In this document: positions 27,256 to 36,245 of the stretch, piece after piece | Layout: every line of letters starts with the position of its first letter | Position numbering within the stretch: position 1 is the stretch's first letter | Assembly (NCBI GenBank): GCA_022511385.1 | Contig: JAFLRN010000003.1 | Span: 1 to 64,000, forward strand | Direction: 5' to 3' | Length of the DNA stretch: 64,000 nt | Source of the DNA: Acetatifactor sp. | GTDB taxonomy: Bacteria; Bacillota; Clostridia; Lachnospirales; Lachnospiraceae | Notes under the pieces: model-generated | Databases searched by the model: none | Seen by the model: only the letters and a program-made list of their open reading frames with translations | Told to the model about the DNA's origin: nothing | Program-made: the position numbers and the translations under genes

Positions 27256-27300
27256 AAAAAAGCCCTGGCAGACACTCTTACATAGTATCACGTTCAGGGC
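27256..27300 (-). terminator. Hairpin terminator after the second HTH regulator
   Basis: On the minus strand GCCCTG (27300-27295) pairs with CAGGGC (27267-27262) across a long loop, followed by TTTTTT (27261-27256). It lies about 40 bases after the stop at 27338. Confidence 0.6.
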
Positions 27301-27337
27301 CTTATTTCCATTACTTTTTACATCAATGAAGAAAGAA

Positions 27338-27913
27338 TCAATGAAGGAAGAAACCGACTACTAAAGCAATGATGATAACGATAAAAGCACTTCCCATGGC
27401 TAACAAAAACTGTTGATAAGGACGTTTCCCGATTTCCTGCTGGCTTGTGAGCTCATCCAATCTTTTGCCATTCATAAATGCTGTAATCTCTTTGTAGGTA
27501 TAAATCTTGTTATTTTTTTTAATCCGCTCTACTTTGAAAGCGTAATAAAGAGTAACAGCATAGAGCGCAGCAGCAAATATGATGACATATACGTTAATCC
27601 ATATCATAATAGGGATTATGGACAAAAAGGTTGCAATTAAAAGAATGGAATAAATTGTGCCGTACTTATTCATTTTTCTGATTTCTTCATCTACAATTTC
27701 TCTTTTCATTATTTCGATATCTCCTTTTATCAATTGATCCAGAGAAACATGAAATAATGAACTAAGCAGTAACAAACTATGAATATCAGGGTAACTTTTA
27801 TCATTTTCCCAGTTTGAAATTGTTTGTCGTGTCACATAAATTTTTTCAGCCAATTCCTCCTGAGATAAATTCATGTCAACCCGATATTTTTTGATCTGCG
27901 CACTAAACTGCAT
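27338..27913 (-). CDS. XRE-family HTH regulator with membrane helices
   Basis: The 191-residue protein has a helix-turn-helix (MNLSQEELAEKIYVTRQTIS, about residues 14-33) followed by FHVSLDQLIKGD. Two hydrophobic segments follow in the middle (about 88-120) and a third at the C-terminus (FIVIIIALVVGFFLH). ATG 27913 follows GGGGGTG. It is the same kind of membrane-attached one-component regulator as the gene at 1777. Target unknown. Confidence 0.8.
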   Translation of the reverse strand: MQFSAQIKKYRVDMNLSQEELAEKIYVTRQTISNWENDKSYPDIHSLLLLSSLFHVSLDQLIKGDIEIMKREIVDEEIRKMNKYGTIYSILLIATFLSIIPIMIWINVYVIIFAAALYAVTLYYAFKVERIKKNNKIYTYKEITAFMNGKRLDELTSQQEIGKRPYQQFLLAMGSAFIVIIIALVVGFFLH

Positions 27914-28058
27914 TGTTTCACCCCCTTTTTTGTGCCACCATGTTCTCCTGAATCGAGAACATTTTATGATCACCGCGGCAATTTTGTCCATCAAAGTTGT
28001 TTTACATTGCCAAGAAATCCTATGTCAAAAGGGTGTTACACACAAAAAAGTTGGATTA

Positions 28059-30362
28059 TCAGTTCACCACCCGCTTAAACTTCCGCTCCATCTCATACTT
28101 GGTCATAGAAACAATGGTAGGACGGCCGTGGGGACAGTTGTAAGGATTGTCCAGGGTCAGGAGTTCGTCGATAAGAGCTTCCGCCTCAGGAAGACTTAAG
28201 AGGCTATTTCCCTTCACGGCGGCCTTGCAGGACATGGAGGCGATCTTTTCTTCGATGACCCTGATTCCGCCAAAGGATGTGCCCTCCGCAAGCTGGTCCA
28301 GCACCTCCAGGAACATTTCCCGTTCGTCGCATCCGTACAGGTCCACCGGCACGCTGCGCAGGGCGTATTCACTGCCGCCGAAGTCTTCAATCTCAAACCC
28401 CAGGCTTGCAAATACCTCCATATGCTCCTTTAGGACGGTCTCCTCCTGGCCGGAGAGGCTAATGATCACCGGCGGCATCAGGGATTGGGAAACTACTGAT
28501 TTCTCCCGAAACTGCTTTATCAGACGTTCATAATTTACCTTCTCATGAGCCGCGTGTTGATCGATCATCAGCAGCTTGTCCTCAAACTGCACCAGCCAGT
28601 AGGTTTCAAAGACCTGGCCTATGATGCGGAACCGGGCGCGGTTGTCGGCGGTGAGAATTTTTTCTTCAAAGAGATTCATCTGGGTGCCTGCGGTTGGCTG
28701 CGCACCACTGAGGGCTGCTCCTGCTTGTCCAGATGCATTTTCTATCTGATCTTTCTGTTTTATATTTTCTGTATTGGTTGTATTCAGCTGCTCTTTTTCC
28801 TCTGATCGCTCATTTCCTGTCAGTTCTTCTTTTCCTGTCAGTTGTTCTTTTCCTTCCACTCCTGGCTTTATTTCAGAAGTCTCCGTAAAAAAGGGCTCCT
28901 CTGTCAACGGTTTTTCGTATGCCAAAGCCGTCATGGAAGCATGCGTCGTCTGAGTTGCTTGAACCGTCAGGGAGGCATCTGCCGTCAGGGAGGCATCTGC
29001 CGTCAGAGACACCTGGCCTTTCAGGAGTGTATCTGCTGTCTGGGCTGTCCGCGCTGCCCGAATTGTTTGCGCTGCCTGGCCCGCCTGCTGTCCAAGCGGT
29101 CCATTCGACAGAATTTCCTGAGATTTTGCAGGAATCCCCCCCATTTTTACCGTTTCTTCGTCACCTTTTACCCGCTTCCACACAGGGTTTTGCATGAAAT
29201 CTTGCATTTTGGGACGTTCTGCGGCATATTTTGTCTCCTCCATGAGACGATATGCATCCGTCCTTTTCTTCTCAAAAGGCTCCGGGGTTTTCTGGCGCTC
29301 CTGGACCTGTCTTTCCGTTCTCTCCTTTGCCTTCCGCTCCCTGTCTGAATACAGATACGCCTCCGGAATCATCTCATGCTGCCGCAAGGCATCCCGTACA
29401 GCCTCCGACAAAAAGCGAGAAAAATCCAACCCATCGCTGAATCGTACATCCATCTTGGTGGGATGCACATTTACATCCACCCGGTCAGAATCCATGCTTA
29501 AATGCAGCACACATAAGGGGAACTTGTGCTGCATAAGATATTCCTTATACCCCTCTTCCACAGCCTTCGCCACCACGTTGCTGCGAATAAATCGCCCGTT
29601 GATAAAATAGATTTCAAAATTCCGGTTGGAGCGGACCACCTCCGGCTTGCCCAGATATCCCTCCACCTTTATACCATTGCGCTCTGCCTGGATGGGAATC
29701 AGTGAATTTGCCACCTCCCTGCCGTAGAGTCGGTAGATGACTTCTTTTAAGTCACCGTTTCCGGAAGTGTGAAATTTCAGCTGGTTGCCCAGGGTGAGCT
29801 TGAAGGACACGTCAGGACGTGACAGAGCCAGATGCTCCATCAGATCCGCAATATAGCCGCCCTCGGTGGGAGCCTGCTTCAAGAATTTACGGCGCACGGG
29901 GGTATTGAAAAACAGATTTCGCATGAGAAAGGTAGTACCGTCAGGAGCGCCCACTTCCTCAAAGCTGATCTCATTTGCCCCCTCCAAAAGGATGCGGCTG
30001 CCCGTGATGCTGTCCTTGGGCTTTGTGATCAGCTCCACCTTTGCCACGGCAGCAATGCTGGAGAGAGCCTCGCCCCGGAAACCAAGGCTTGAAATATGTA
30101 CAAGGTCCCCCGCATTTTCAATCTTGCTGGTAGCATGACGCAGAAAGGCTGTGCGGAGCTGGTCCCGCTCCATGCCGCAGCCATTATCCGTGACGCGGAT
30201 GAACTCAATACCGCCATCCTTGGCCTCCACGGTAATAGCATCTGCCCCAGCGTCGATGGCATTCTCCACCAGTTCCTTCACCACGCTGGAGGGCCGCTCC
30301 ACCACTTCGCCGGCCGCGATCTTATCTATAGTTTCTGAGTCCAGAACATGTATCTGCGCCAT
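28059..30362 (-). CDS. mutL: DNA mismatch repair protein MutL
   Basis: MutL couples mismatch recognition by MutS to strand cleavage. The 767-residue protein has the GHKL ATPase motifs (ELVENAIDAGAD, DNGCGM, FRGEALSSIA) in residues 1-330 and a C-terminal domain with the endonuclease motif DQHAAHEKVNYE at about residue 605, so it should nick DNA as MutL does in bacteria without MutH. The linker (about 350-560) is long and contains short tandem repeats. It lies downstream of mutS with one unknown gene between them. Confidence 0.95.
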   Translation of the reverse strand: MAQIHVLDSETIDKIAAGEVVERPSSVVKELVENAIDAGADAITVEAKDGGIEFIRVTDNGCGMERDQLRTAFLRHATSKIENAGDLVHISSLGFRGEALSSIAAVAKVELITKPKDSITGSRILLEGANEISFEEVGAPDGTTFLMRNLFFNTPVRRKFLKQAPTEGGYIADLMEHLALSRPDVSFKLTLGNQLKFHTSGNGDLKEVIYRLYGREVANSLIPIQAERNGIKVEGYLGKPEVVRSNRNFEIYFINGRFIRSNVVAKAVEEGYKEYLMQHKFPLCVLHLSMDSDRVDVNVHPTKMDVRFSDGLDFSRFLSEAVRDALRQHEMIPEAYLYSDRERKAKERTERQVQERQKTPEPFEKKRTDAYRLMEETKYAAERPKMQDFMQNPVWKRVKGDEETVKMGGIPAKSQEILSNGPLGQQAGQAAQTIRAARTAQTADTLLKGQVSLTADASLTADASLTVQATQTTHASMTALAYEKPLTEEPFFTETSEIKPGVEGKEQLTGKEELTGNERSEEKEQLNTTNTENIKQKDQIENASGQAGAALSGAQPTAGTQMNLFEEKILTADNRARFRIIGQVFETYWLVQFEDKLLMIDQHAAHEKVNYERLIKQFREKSVVSQSLMPPVIISLSGQEETVLKEHMEVFASLGFEIEDFGGSEYALRSVPVDLYGCDEREMFLEVLDQLAEGTSFGGIRVIEEKIASMSCKAAVKGNSLLSLPEAEALIDELLTLDNPYNCPHGRPTIVSMTKYEMERKFKRVVN
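28966..29012 (-). repeat. 18-bp tandem repeat within the mutL linker
   Basis: Two exact copies of an 18-base unit (plus strand GTCAGGGAGGCATCTGCC at 28966-28983 and 28984-29001) are followed by a partial copy (GTCAGAGACACC) and flanked by further diverged Thr/Ala/Gln repeats. The unit encodes ADASLT in the unstructured linker and its length keeps the frame. Confidence 0.75.
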
Positions 30363-30473
30363 TACCTTTCTGCTCCTCTTAAATAATTTATCTCTTTACT
30401 CCTGCGTTTACAAAAGAGTTTCTACAATAAACTGGAATCTAGTGCCGGACTGCTTCCGGTATAACCAACTCCC

Positions 30474-31004
30474 TTACCCTCTTCCATAACACAACGTTCT
30501 TTCAACAACCGCCGTCAAAACCGTAGTCAGAAAATTGGATCCAATTATCACCAATGCCAGTCTCTTACGATGCTCTGTCTCCTTTTTCAGGACATTATAA
30601 ACGATAGGCAGCTCACAGGCTAATGTCATAAAAAGGAATGTTAAACCAACTGTATAGAATGGCCATTTTTCTAATGCATCTTCAAGTGTGTATGGGATTC
30701 CGTCTGATATCGTTGTGTTTTCCATCTGAACCGTGATAAACATTAACAGATACGGCACAGCGAATGACACAAGGTTTGATATCACCGTTACAGGAATAAT
30801 CTTTTTAAATTTATTTATTCCTGCCACAAATCTTACTGCAAGTATCTCTATAAGCAGTGTTCCTGCAATCACAAAGGGCAGTAGATCGTAGGGGCGCGTC
30901 TTAGATATCCACACCCATGAGGAATTTGCGTAAGCTGTAATCGGGGAAAACCAAAATAAAGACAGTATTGTTAAGACACAAATAAGTATTTTCTTATTTT
31001 TCAC
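30474..31004 (-). CDS. Unknown membrane protein with signal peptide
   Basis: The 176-residue protein begins with a cleavable-looking signal (MKNKKILICVLTILSLFWFS then ITAYANSS) and has four further hydrophobic segments. The segment after the signal has SSWVWISKTRPYDLLPF. I do not recognise a family. The start is a GTG with GAGGTG upstream. It interrupts the usual mutS-mutL adjacency and may be a later insertion. Confidence 0.75.
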   Translation of the reverse strand: MKNKKILICVLTILSLFWFSPITAYANSSWVWISKTRPYDLLPFVIAGTLLIEILAVRFVAGINKFKKIIPVTVISNLVSFAVPYLLMFITVQMENTTISDGIPYTLEDALEKWPFYTVGLTFLFMTLACELPIVYNVLKKETEHRKRLALVIIGSNFLTTVLTAVVERTLCYGRG

Positions 31005-31079
31005 AAGCTACACCTCATATTTTTATCGTATCAATTATTCAAACAACATATATGAATAGCCAATATACCGGGCCCCCTT

Positions 31080-33755
31080 TTATCCCTGCCACCTGTTTTT
31101 CAACTTATTCTGCAGCCTATACAGCGCATTCAGCGCATCAATCGGCGCCAGCATATTAACCTCAATTTCCATCAGCTCCTTGATCACATCCTCATCCGTC
31201 ACCGTGTCAAACAGCGACATCTGCGCCAGATCAACTTCGTCAAGCTTGGGCTGTTTCGCCACTTTCACATCATCCTTCACATCCACTGTGATACTCTGAA
31301 TCTTCTCGATGATATCATTATCCGTCAGCTGCTCCACAATCTCCTTGGCCCGATCTATGACCATATCCGGCACACCGGCCAGCTTCGCAACCTGAATACC
31401 GTAGCTTCTGTCCGCACCGCCCTTGATAATCTTTCTCAGGAAGACAATATCATCCCCCACCTCCTTTACGGCGATACAGTAGTTGTTCACATTGCTCATC
31501 TTGCCTTCCAACTCCGTCAGCTCATGGTAATGGGTGGCAAAAAGCGTCTTTGCCCCTAAAAGCTTGCGGTTGCTGATATGCTCGATCACCGCCCAGGCAA
31601 TGCTCAACCCGTCGAAGGTGGAGGTTCCTCGGCCAATCTCGTCCAGGATCAACAGACTATCCGCAGTGGCGTTCCTCAGGATATTCGCTACCTCGTTCAT
31701 CTCCACCATGAAGGTGGACTGGCCGCTGGCCAGGTCGTCGGAGGCGCCCACACGGGTGAAAATCCTGTCTACAATACCGATGTTGGCGGTCCTTGCAGGC
31801 ACAAAGCACCCAATTTGGGCCAGAAGCACGATTAAGGCCGTCTGGCGCATATAGGTGGACTTACCCGCCATGTTAGGGCCGGTAATGACACTAATGCAGT
31901 GACTTCCATTATCCAGATAGGTATCGTTTGCAATAAACAGATCGTTGGTAATCATCTGCTCCACAACCGGGTGTCTGCCGTCCTTAATATCAATGATGCC
32001 CTTCTCATTCAGTTTAGGCCTCACATAATGATTTCTCTCTGACACCAAGGACAGGGAAGCGAACACATCCAGCCTGGCAATAGCCTTGGCGGTTCTTTGG
32101 ATTCGTTCCAGCTCCATGGCGATGGATTCCCTGATCTTGCAGAACAGGTCATATTCCAGTGCTGTCAGCTTATCCTCCGCGTTTAAGATGGTATCCTCCA
32201 GCTCCTTCAGCCGGGGCGTGGTATAGCGCTCCGCATTGGCCAGAGTCTGTTTTCTGATATAGTCCTCGGGAACAAGATGCTGGTAGGAATTCGTCACCTC
32301 AAAATAATACCCGAACACCTTGTTATACTTGATTCTCAAGTTCTTGATGCCGGTCCTCTCCCTATCCTGCTCCTCCAGCTCCGCCAACCACTGCTTGCCG
32401 TCCCGCTTTGCGCTGCGGAGTGTATCAATGATCTCGTCAAAGCCATCCTTGATCATGCCGCCCTCACGGATTGTTACCGGAGGATCCTCCTCAATGGAAG
32501 AACGGATCAGCTCATACACATCCTCAAGGCCGTCAATGTCATTCTCAATCCCCATTAGTTCCTCTTTTGAAAAACTCTTCAGAACCTTTTTGATAGCAGG
32601 CAGCATCTCAAGGGAGTTGCGAAATGCAATGAAGTCCCGGGGATTGGCGGTTTTGTAAGTCACCTTGCTCAGCAGGCGCTCCAGGTCGTAGATGGGATTC
32701 AGGTACTCTCTCAGCTCATCCCTGGACACGCTGTCCCCGTTCAGTTCCTCAATGGCGTCCAGTCTGCGCTCCATCTCATCTTTATCGATCAACGGCTGTT
32801 CTATCATACTCCGCATCAGTCGGCCGCCCATCGCTGTTTTGGTTTTGTCCAGCACCCACAGCAGGGATCCACGCTTCTGCTTATCCCGAAGAGTTTCTGT
32901 CAGCTCCAGATTCCGCCTGGTAGCGCTGTCTAACAGCATGTACTTATTGGTCAGATAGGGATAAATATGGGTAAAATGAGCCAGATCCGTCTTCTGGGTC
33001 TCATAGAGATACTGAAGCAGCGCCCCTGCAGCCAGCATGCCGACAGAAAAATCCTCAATACCCAGCCCGATCAGGGTATTCACCTTAAAATGTTTTAACA
33101 GAGCCCTCTTGCAGCCCTCATCATCAAATATATGGGGCTCAAGGGCATTCACGGAAATACGGTACTTGCTGCGAAGTCCTTCAATGTCAAAGCCACTGAC
33201 CATGAAAGCCTCGTTATGTATAATCTCAGAGGGCTCATATTTCATCAGCTCGTCATTCAGCTTTTTTAAGTCCTCCACCTCAGTGAGGTAATAATCGCCG
33301 GTGGTAACATCCGCCACGGAAATACCTATCTTTGTGGGGGTGTAGACAACGCTCATAAGGAAATTGTTTTTGGACTCTTCAAGAGACTGAACATTTAAGT
33401 TGGTACCGGGGGTCACGATCCGTATGACCTCCCGCTTCACGAGGCCCTTTGCCAGCCTGGGATCCTCCATCTGTTCACCGATGGCAACCTTATAGCCTTT
33501 GTTGACCAATCTAGTCAAGTATGTTTCAACCGCATGATATGGCACGCCGCACATGGGGGCACGTTCCTCCAGACCGCAGGCCTTTCCCGTCAGGGTTAGC
33601 TCCAGCTCCCTGGACGCGGTGATGGCATCCTCAAAAAACATTTCATAAAAATCCCCAAGACGATAAAACAAGATGCAGTCAGGGTACTGCTTCTTGGTCT
33701 CCATGTACTGCTGCATCATGGGTGTGAGGTCTTCCATGGGAATCTTTTCCGCCAT
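31080..33755 (-). CDS. mutS: DNA mismatch repair ATPase MutS
   Basis: MutS binds mismatches and recruits MutL. The 891-residue protein shows the N-terminal mismatch-binding motif (FYRLGDFYEMFFEDA), connector and lever domains, and the ATPase core GPNMAGKSTYMRQ (about residue 617), LDEIGRGTSTFDG and ATHYHELTEL. AGGAG precedes the ATG. Full length and intact. Confidence 0.97.
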   Translation of the reverse strand: MAEKIPMEDLTPMMQQYMETKKQYPDCILFYRLGDFYEMFFEDAITASRELELTLTGKACGLEERAPMCGVPYHAVETYLTRLVNKGYKVAIGEQMEDPRLAKGLVKREVIRIVTPGTNLNVQSLEESKNNFLMSVVYTPTKIGISVADVTTGDYYLTEVEDLKKLNDELMKYEPSEIIHNEAFMVSGFDIEGLRSKYRISVNALEPHIFDDEGCKRALLKHFKVNTLIGLGIEDFSVGMLAAGALLQYLYETQKTDLAHFTHIYPYLTNKYMLLDSATRRNLELTETLRDKQKRGSLLWVLDKTKTAMGGRLMRSMIEQPLIDKDEMERRLDAIEELNGDSVSRDELREYLNPIYDLERLLSKVTYKTANPRDFIAFRNSLEMLPAIKKVLKSFSKEELMGIENDIDGLEDVYELIRSSIEEDPPVTIREGGMIKDGFDEIIDTLRSAKRDGKQWLAELEEQDRERTGIKNLRIKYNKVFGYYFEVTNSYQHLVPEDYIRKQTLANAERYTTPRLKELEDTILNAEDKLTALEYDLFCKIRESIAMELERIQRTAKAIARLDVFASLSLVSERNHYVRPKLNEKGIIDIKDGRHPVVEQMITNDLFIANDTYLDNGSHCISVITGPNMAGKSTYMRQTALIVLLAQIGCFVPARTANIGIVDRIFTRVGASDDLASGQSTFMVEMNEVANILRNATADSLLILDEIGRGTSTFDGLSIAWAVIEHISNRKLLGAKTLFATHYHELTELEGKMSNVNNYCIAVKEVGDDIVFLRKIIKGGADRSYGIQVAKLAGVPDMVIDRAKEIVEQLTDNDIIEKIQSITVDVKDDVKVAKQPKLDEVDLAQMSLFDTVTDEDVIKELMEIEVNMLAPIDALNALYRLQNKLKNRWQG

Positions 33756-33814
33756 CGGTATTTTACTCCTGTTCTGTATTGTACATGTTCATCATCCTTC
33801 TACACAAAACGCAG

Positions 33815-33848
33815 AAGGCGAATGCGCAACCAATTGCGCATTCGCCTT
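33815..33848. terminator. Perfect 15-bp stem hairpin between carbonic anhydrase and mutS genes
   Basis: AAGGCGAATGCGCAA and its exact complement surround a 4-base CCAA loop. It lies about 110 bases after the carbonic anhydrase stop and about 60 bases before mutS. On the minus strand it is followed by CTGCGTTTTGTG. It could end the carbonic anhydrase message or lie in the mutS leader. Confidence 0.6.
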
Positions 33849-33959
33849 CATCATACCACAAAATCTTGTGTTTGTAAATCATTTGGAACTTATTTTAAAC
33901 GTTCACTGGGACTCACTTTTCCGCCCATTCAATCACGTTCTTATCAGTGTAGTTTCAAA

Positions 33960-34529
33960 TTATAAAAACTCCACACTTCCATCCTCCAGGTGGTACACTG
34001 CACCGCATACCTGCAGGCCCTGCTCATCGTCCTGCTTAATTCCAAGACTATCCTCTATCACTTTCACACTGTTACGCACATTAAGGCAGCAAGCCTTGTA
34101 ATCGTCCGTTTCGTTACCGATTGCTTTGCTGATCTCATCGGTGATGAACTTTATGTAGTTTTCCCCACCGTGACCGATTGCTGCGCCAACCGCTCCACAA
34201 TGATTATGGCCCATGACCACGATCAGGCGGCTTCCCAAATGGCCTGCTGCATATTCAATACTGCCAAGCTGATGCTTATCAATTACGTTACCTGCCACAC
34301 GAATGACAAAAAGTTCCCCAATGCCGGCACTAAAGATACTCTCAGGTATCACCCTGGAGTCAGAGCAGGTGACCACGATTGCGTAAGGCGTTTGTCCCTC
34401 ATCACAGGTCTTTTTCCGAAGGGCTAAAGAAATATTCCCTTCATTTTTCTGGGCGGTCAGATATTGCTTATTTCCCTCTTTCAATTTCTTCAATGCTTCC
34501 TCTGCAGTACATGTAACCGTTTCGCTCAT
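33960..34529 (-). CDS. Beta-class carbonic anhydrase
   Basis: The enzyme interconverts CO2 and bicarbonate with zinc. The 189-residue protein has VVTCSDSRVIPESIF (first zinc cysteine and the Asp/Arg dyad), IRVAGNVID, and VMGHNHCGAVGA with the second and third zinc ligands. GAAGGGAG is before the ATG and a good promoter lies at 34619-34647. It stands alone between miaB and mutS. Confidence 0.93.
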   Translation of the reverse strand: MSETVTCTAEEALKKLKEGNKQYLTAQKNEGNISLALRKKTCDEGQTPYAIVVTCSDSRVIPESIFSAGIGELFVIRVAGNVIDKHQLGSIEYAAGHLGSRLIVVMGHNHCGAVGAAIGHGGENYIKFITDEISKAIGNETDDYKACCLNVRNSVKVIEDSLGIKQDDEQGLQVCGAVYHLEDGSVEFL

Positions 34530-34618
34530 CTTGTATATTCTCCCTTCATGTATATTTGTGATACATAGCTATTTTCTTCCCCATCATATAGTCCGAAATA
34601 GTTATGTTGCTATGTAAT

Positions 34619-34647
34619 ATTGTACCATCCGAATCCAGTAAAATCAA
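34619..34647 (-). promoter_or_regulatory. Sigma-A promoter of the carbonic anhydrase gene
   Basis: TTGATT (34647-34642) and TACAAT (34624-34619) are separated by 17 bases on the minus strand, about 90 bases before the carbonic anhydrase ATG. Confidence 0.6.
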
Positions 34648-34656
34648 CTTAATATT

Positions 34657-36102
34657 CTAAACCACACGTCCTATATAGTAAAATCCATGACATTCATCCA
34701 AAGATACCTGTACCAGCTTCCCCACCAAGATCTCATTCCCCGGCACATGCACGATCATATTATTGGAAAGCCGCCCGGTCACCAGCCCCGGCGTGCTTTC
34801 ATTTACCTCCTCGATCAAGGCCTCCATAATTTTCCCCTGGTGCTTTGCCGCCTGCTCTCTCGCTGTCTCCTGAACCACCTTGAGCAGCCTGTCAAACCCC
34901 TCCTTTACCTGCTCCTCCGGCACCTGATTCTCCATAGCTGCGGCAGGCGTACCCGTCCGCTTGGAATAAATAAAGGTAAAAGCATTATCGTACTTTACCT
35001 CACGCACCATATCAATGGTCTGCTCCAGGTCCTCCAGGGTCTCTCCGGGAAATCCCACAATGATATCCGTTGTGATAGCAATATCCGGAATCTCCCTGCG
35101 TATCCTCTGGGCCAGTTCAAGATACTGCTCCCTGGTGTATCGGCGGTTCATCTGCTGCAGAATCCTGGTGGAGCCTGACTGTAAAGGCAGATGCAGATGG
35201 CGGCAGATTTTCTTGGACTCCTTCATGACCTGAATCAGTTCATCGGACAGATCCTTGGGATGGGATGTCATAAAGCGGATACGCTGCAAGCCCTCGATTT
35301 TTTCCACCTCCCGCAAAAGCTGTGCAAAGGTAATGGGCTTGTCCAGATTCTTTCCGTAGGAGTTTACATTCTGGCCCAAAAGCATGATTTCCACCACTCC
35401 GTCAGCCACCAGCTGCTCAATCTCCCGGATAATATCCTTTGGCTCCCTGCTTCGCTCTCTGCCCCTTACATAGGGCACGATACAGTAGCTGCAGAAATTG
35501 TTGCAGCCAAACATGATGTTGATGCCGGACTTAAAGGGATACTTGCGCTCCACGGGCAGATCTTCCACGATCTTGTCCGTATCCTTCCAGATATCGATGA
35601 TCATGCCTTCGGTCTCGAAGGTGGCACAGAGAAGCTCTGCAAACTTAAAGATATTGTGGGTTCCAAAGATCAGGTCCACGAACCGATAGCTTTTTTTCAG
35701 TTTCTCTATGACCTCCGGCTCCTGCATCATACAGCCGCAGAGAGCAATTTTCATCTCCGGGTTGCGCCGCTTATAGCCGTTTAACTCCCCCAGCCTGCCG
35801 TAGACACGCTGGTTGGCGTTGTCACGGACTGTGCAGGTGTTGAAGATCACGAAGTCTGCGTTTTCATCCTCCGTCAGTTCATATCCCACTTGTTGCAAAA
35901 TTCCCGCCAGTTTTTCGGAATCCCGGGCATTCATCTGGCACCCAAAAGTTACGACTTCCGACATTAATGGACGGCCCAGGCGTTCCCTTTCTGCCTTTAC
36001 ATATGCCCTCGCCTTTGCCATGAAATAATATTGCCGTTCCGGCTCATTCTCCGGCGGTTGCCCGGATATATCTATTTTATCTAAATTGATTCCATCATAC
36101 AT
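34657..36102 (-). CDS. miaB: tRNA-2-methylthio-N6-dimethylallyladenosine synthase
   Basis: MiaB methylthiolates the base made by MiaA. The 481-residue protein has an N-terminal UPF0004 domain with cysteines in TFGCQMN, FNTCTVRDNA and CGCMMQE, the radical SAM cluster motif CNNFCSYC, and a C-terminal TRAM domain ending EILVGKLVQVSLDEC. ATG 36102 follows AAAGGA by 9 bases; ATG 36120 and open frame to 36156 are alternatives. It is the last host gene before the prophage. Confidence 0.95.
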   Translation of the reverse strand: MYDGINLDKIDISGQPPENEPERQYYFMAKARAYVKAERERLGRPLMSEVVTFGCQMNARDSEKLAGILQQVGYELTEDENADFVIFNTCTVRDNANQRVYGRLGELNGYKRRNPEMKIALCGCMMQEPEVIEKLKKSYRFVDLIFGTHNIFKFAELLCATFETEGMIIDIWKDTDKIVEDLPVERKYPFKSGINIMFGCNNFCSYCIVPYVRGRERSREPKDIIREIEQLVADGVVEIMLLGQNVNSYGKNLDKPITFAQLLREVEKIEGLQRIRFMTSHPKDLSDELIQVMKESKKICRHLHLPLQSGSTRILQQMNRRYTREQYLELAQRIRREIPDIAITTDIIVGFPGETLEDLEQTIDMVREVKYDNAFTFIYSKRTGTPAAAMENQVPEEQVKEGFDRLLKVVQETAREQAAKHQGKIMEALIEEVNESTPGLVTGRLSNNMIVHVPGNEILVGKLVQVSLDECHGFYYIGRVV

Positions 36103-36135
36103 AATTTTATATCCTTTCATGGAAAATACTATGAA

Positions 36136-36164
36136 ATTATATAACAAAACTCCCATTTTTTCAA
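36136..36164 (-). promoter_or_regulatory. Near-consensus sigma-A promoter of miaB at the prophage boundary
   Basis: TTGAAA (36164-36159) and TATAAT (36141-36136) are separated by 17 bases, 34 bases upstream of ATG 36102. It begins only 16 bases after the terminator that ends the phage late operon, so miaB expression does not depend on the prophage. Confidence 0.75.
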
Positions 36165-36179
36165 CAGTTTAGGCATAAT

Positions 36180-36208
36180 AAAGGCGTGCCTATACAGACA
36201 CGCCTTTT
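36180..36208 (-). terminator. Terminator at the end of the phage late operon
   Basis: AAAGGCGTG and CACGCCTTT form a stem of 9 pairs around a loop of about 10 bases, with T-rich sequence (TTTATTATG) after it on the minus strand. It is about 40 bases after the lysin stop at 36246. The A/T tracts on both sides allow two-way action. Confidence 0.75.
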
Positions 36209-36245
36209 GTAATGTGCAATATTCCTTTACCAAAATTGGCTTGTG

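Noticed and set aside
36103..36245. tRNA gene as prophage attachment site
   Set aside because: I looked for a tRNA-like 3' end near the left prophage boundary and found only the terminator and the miaB promoter.
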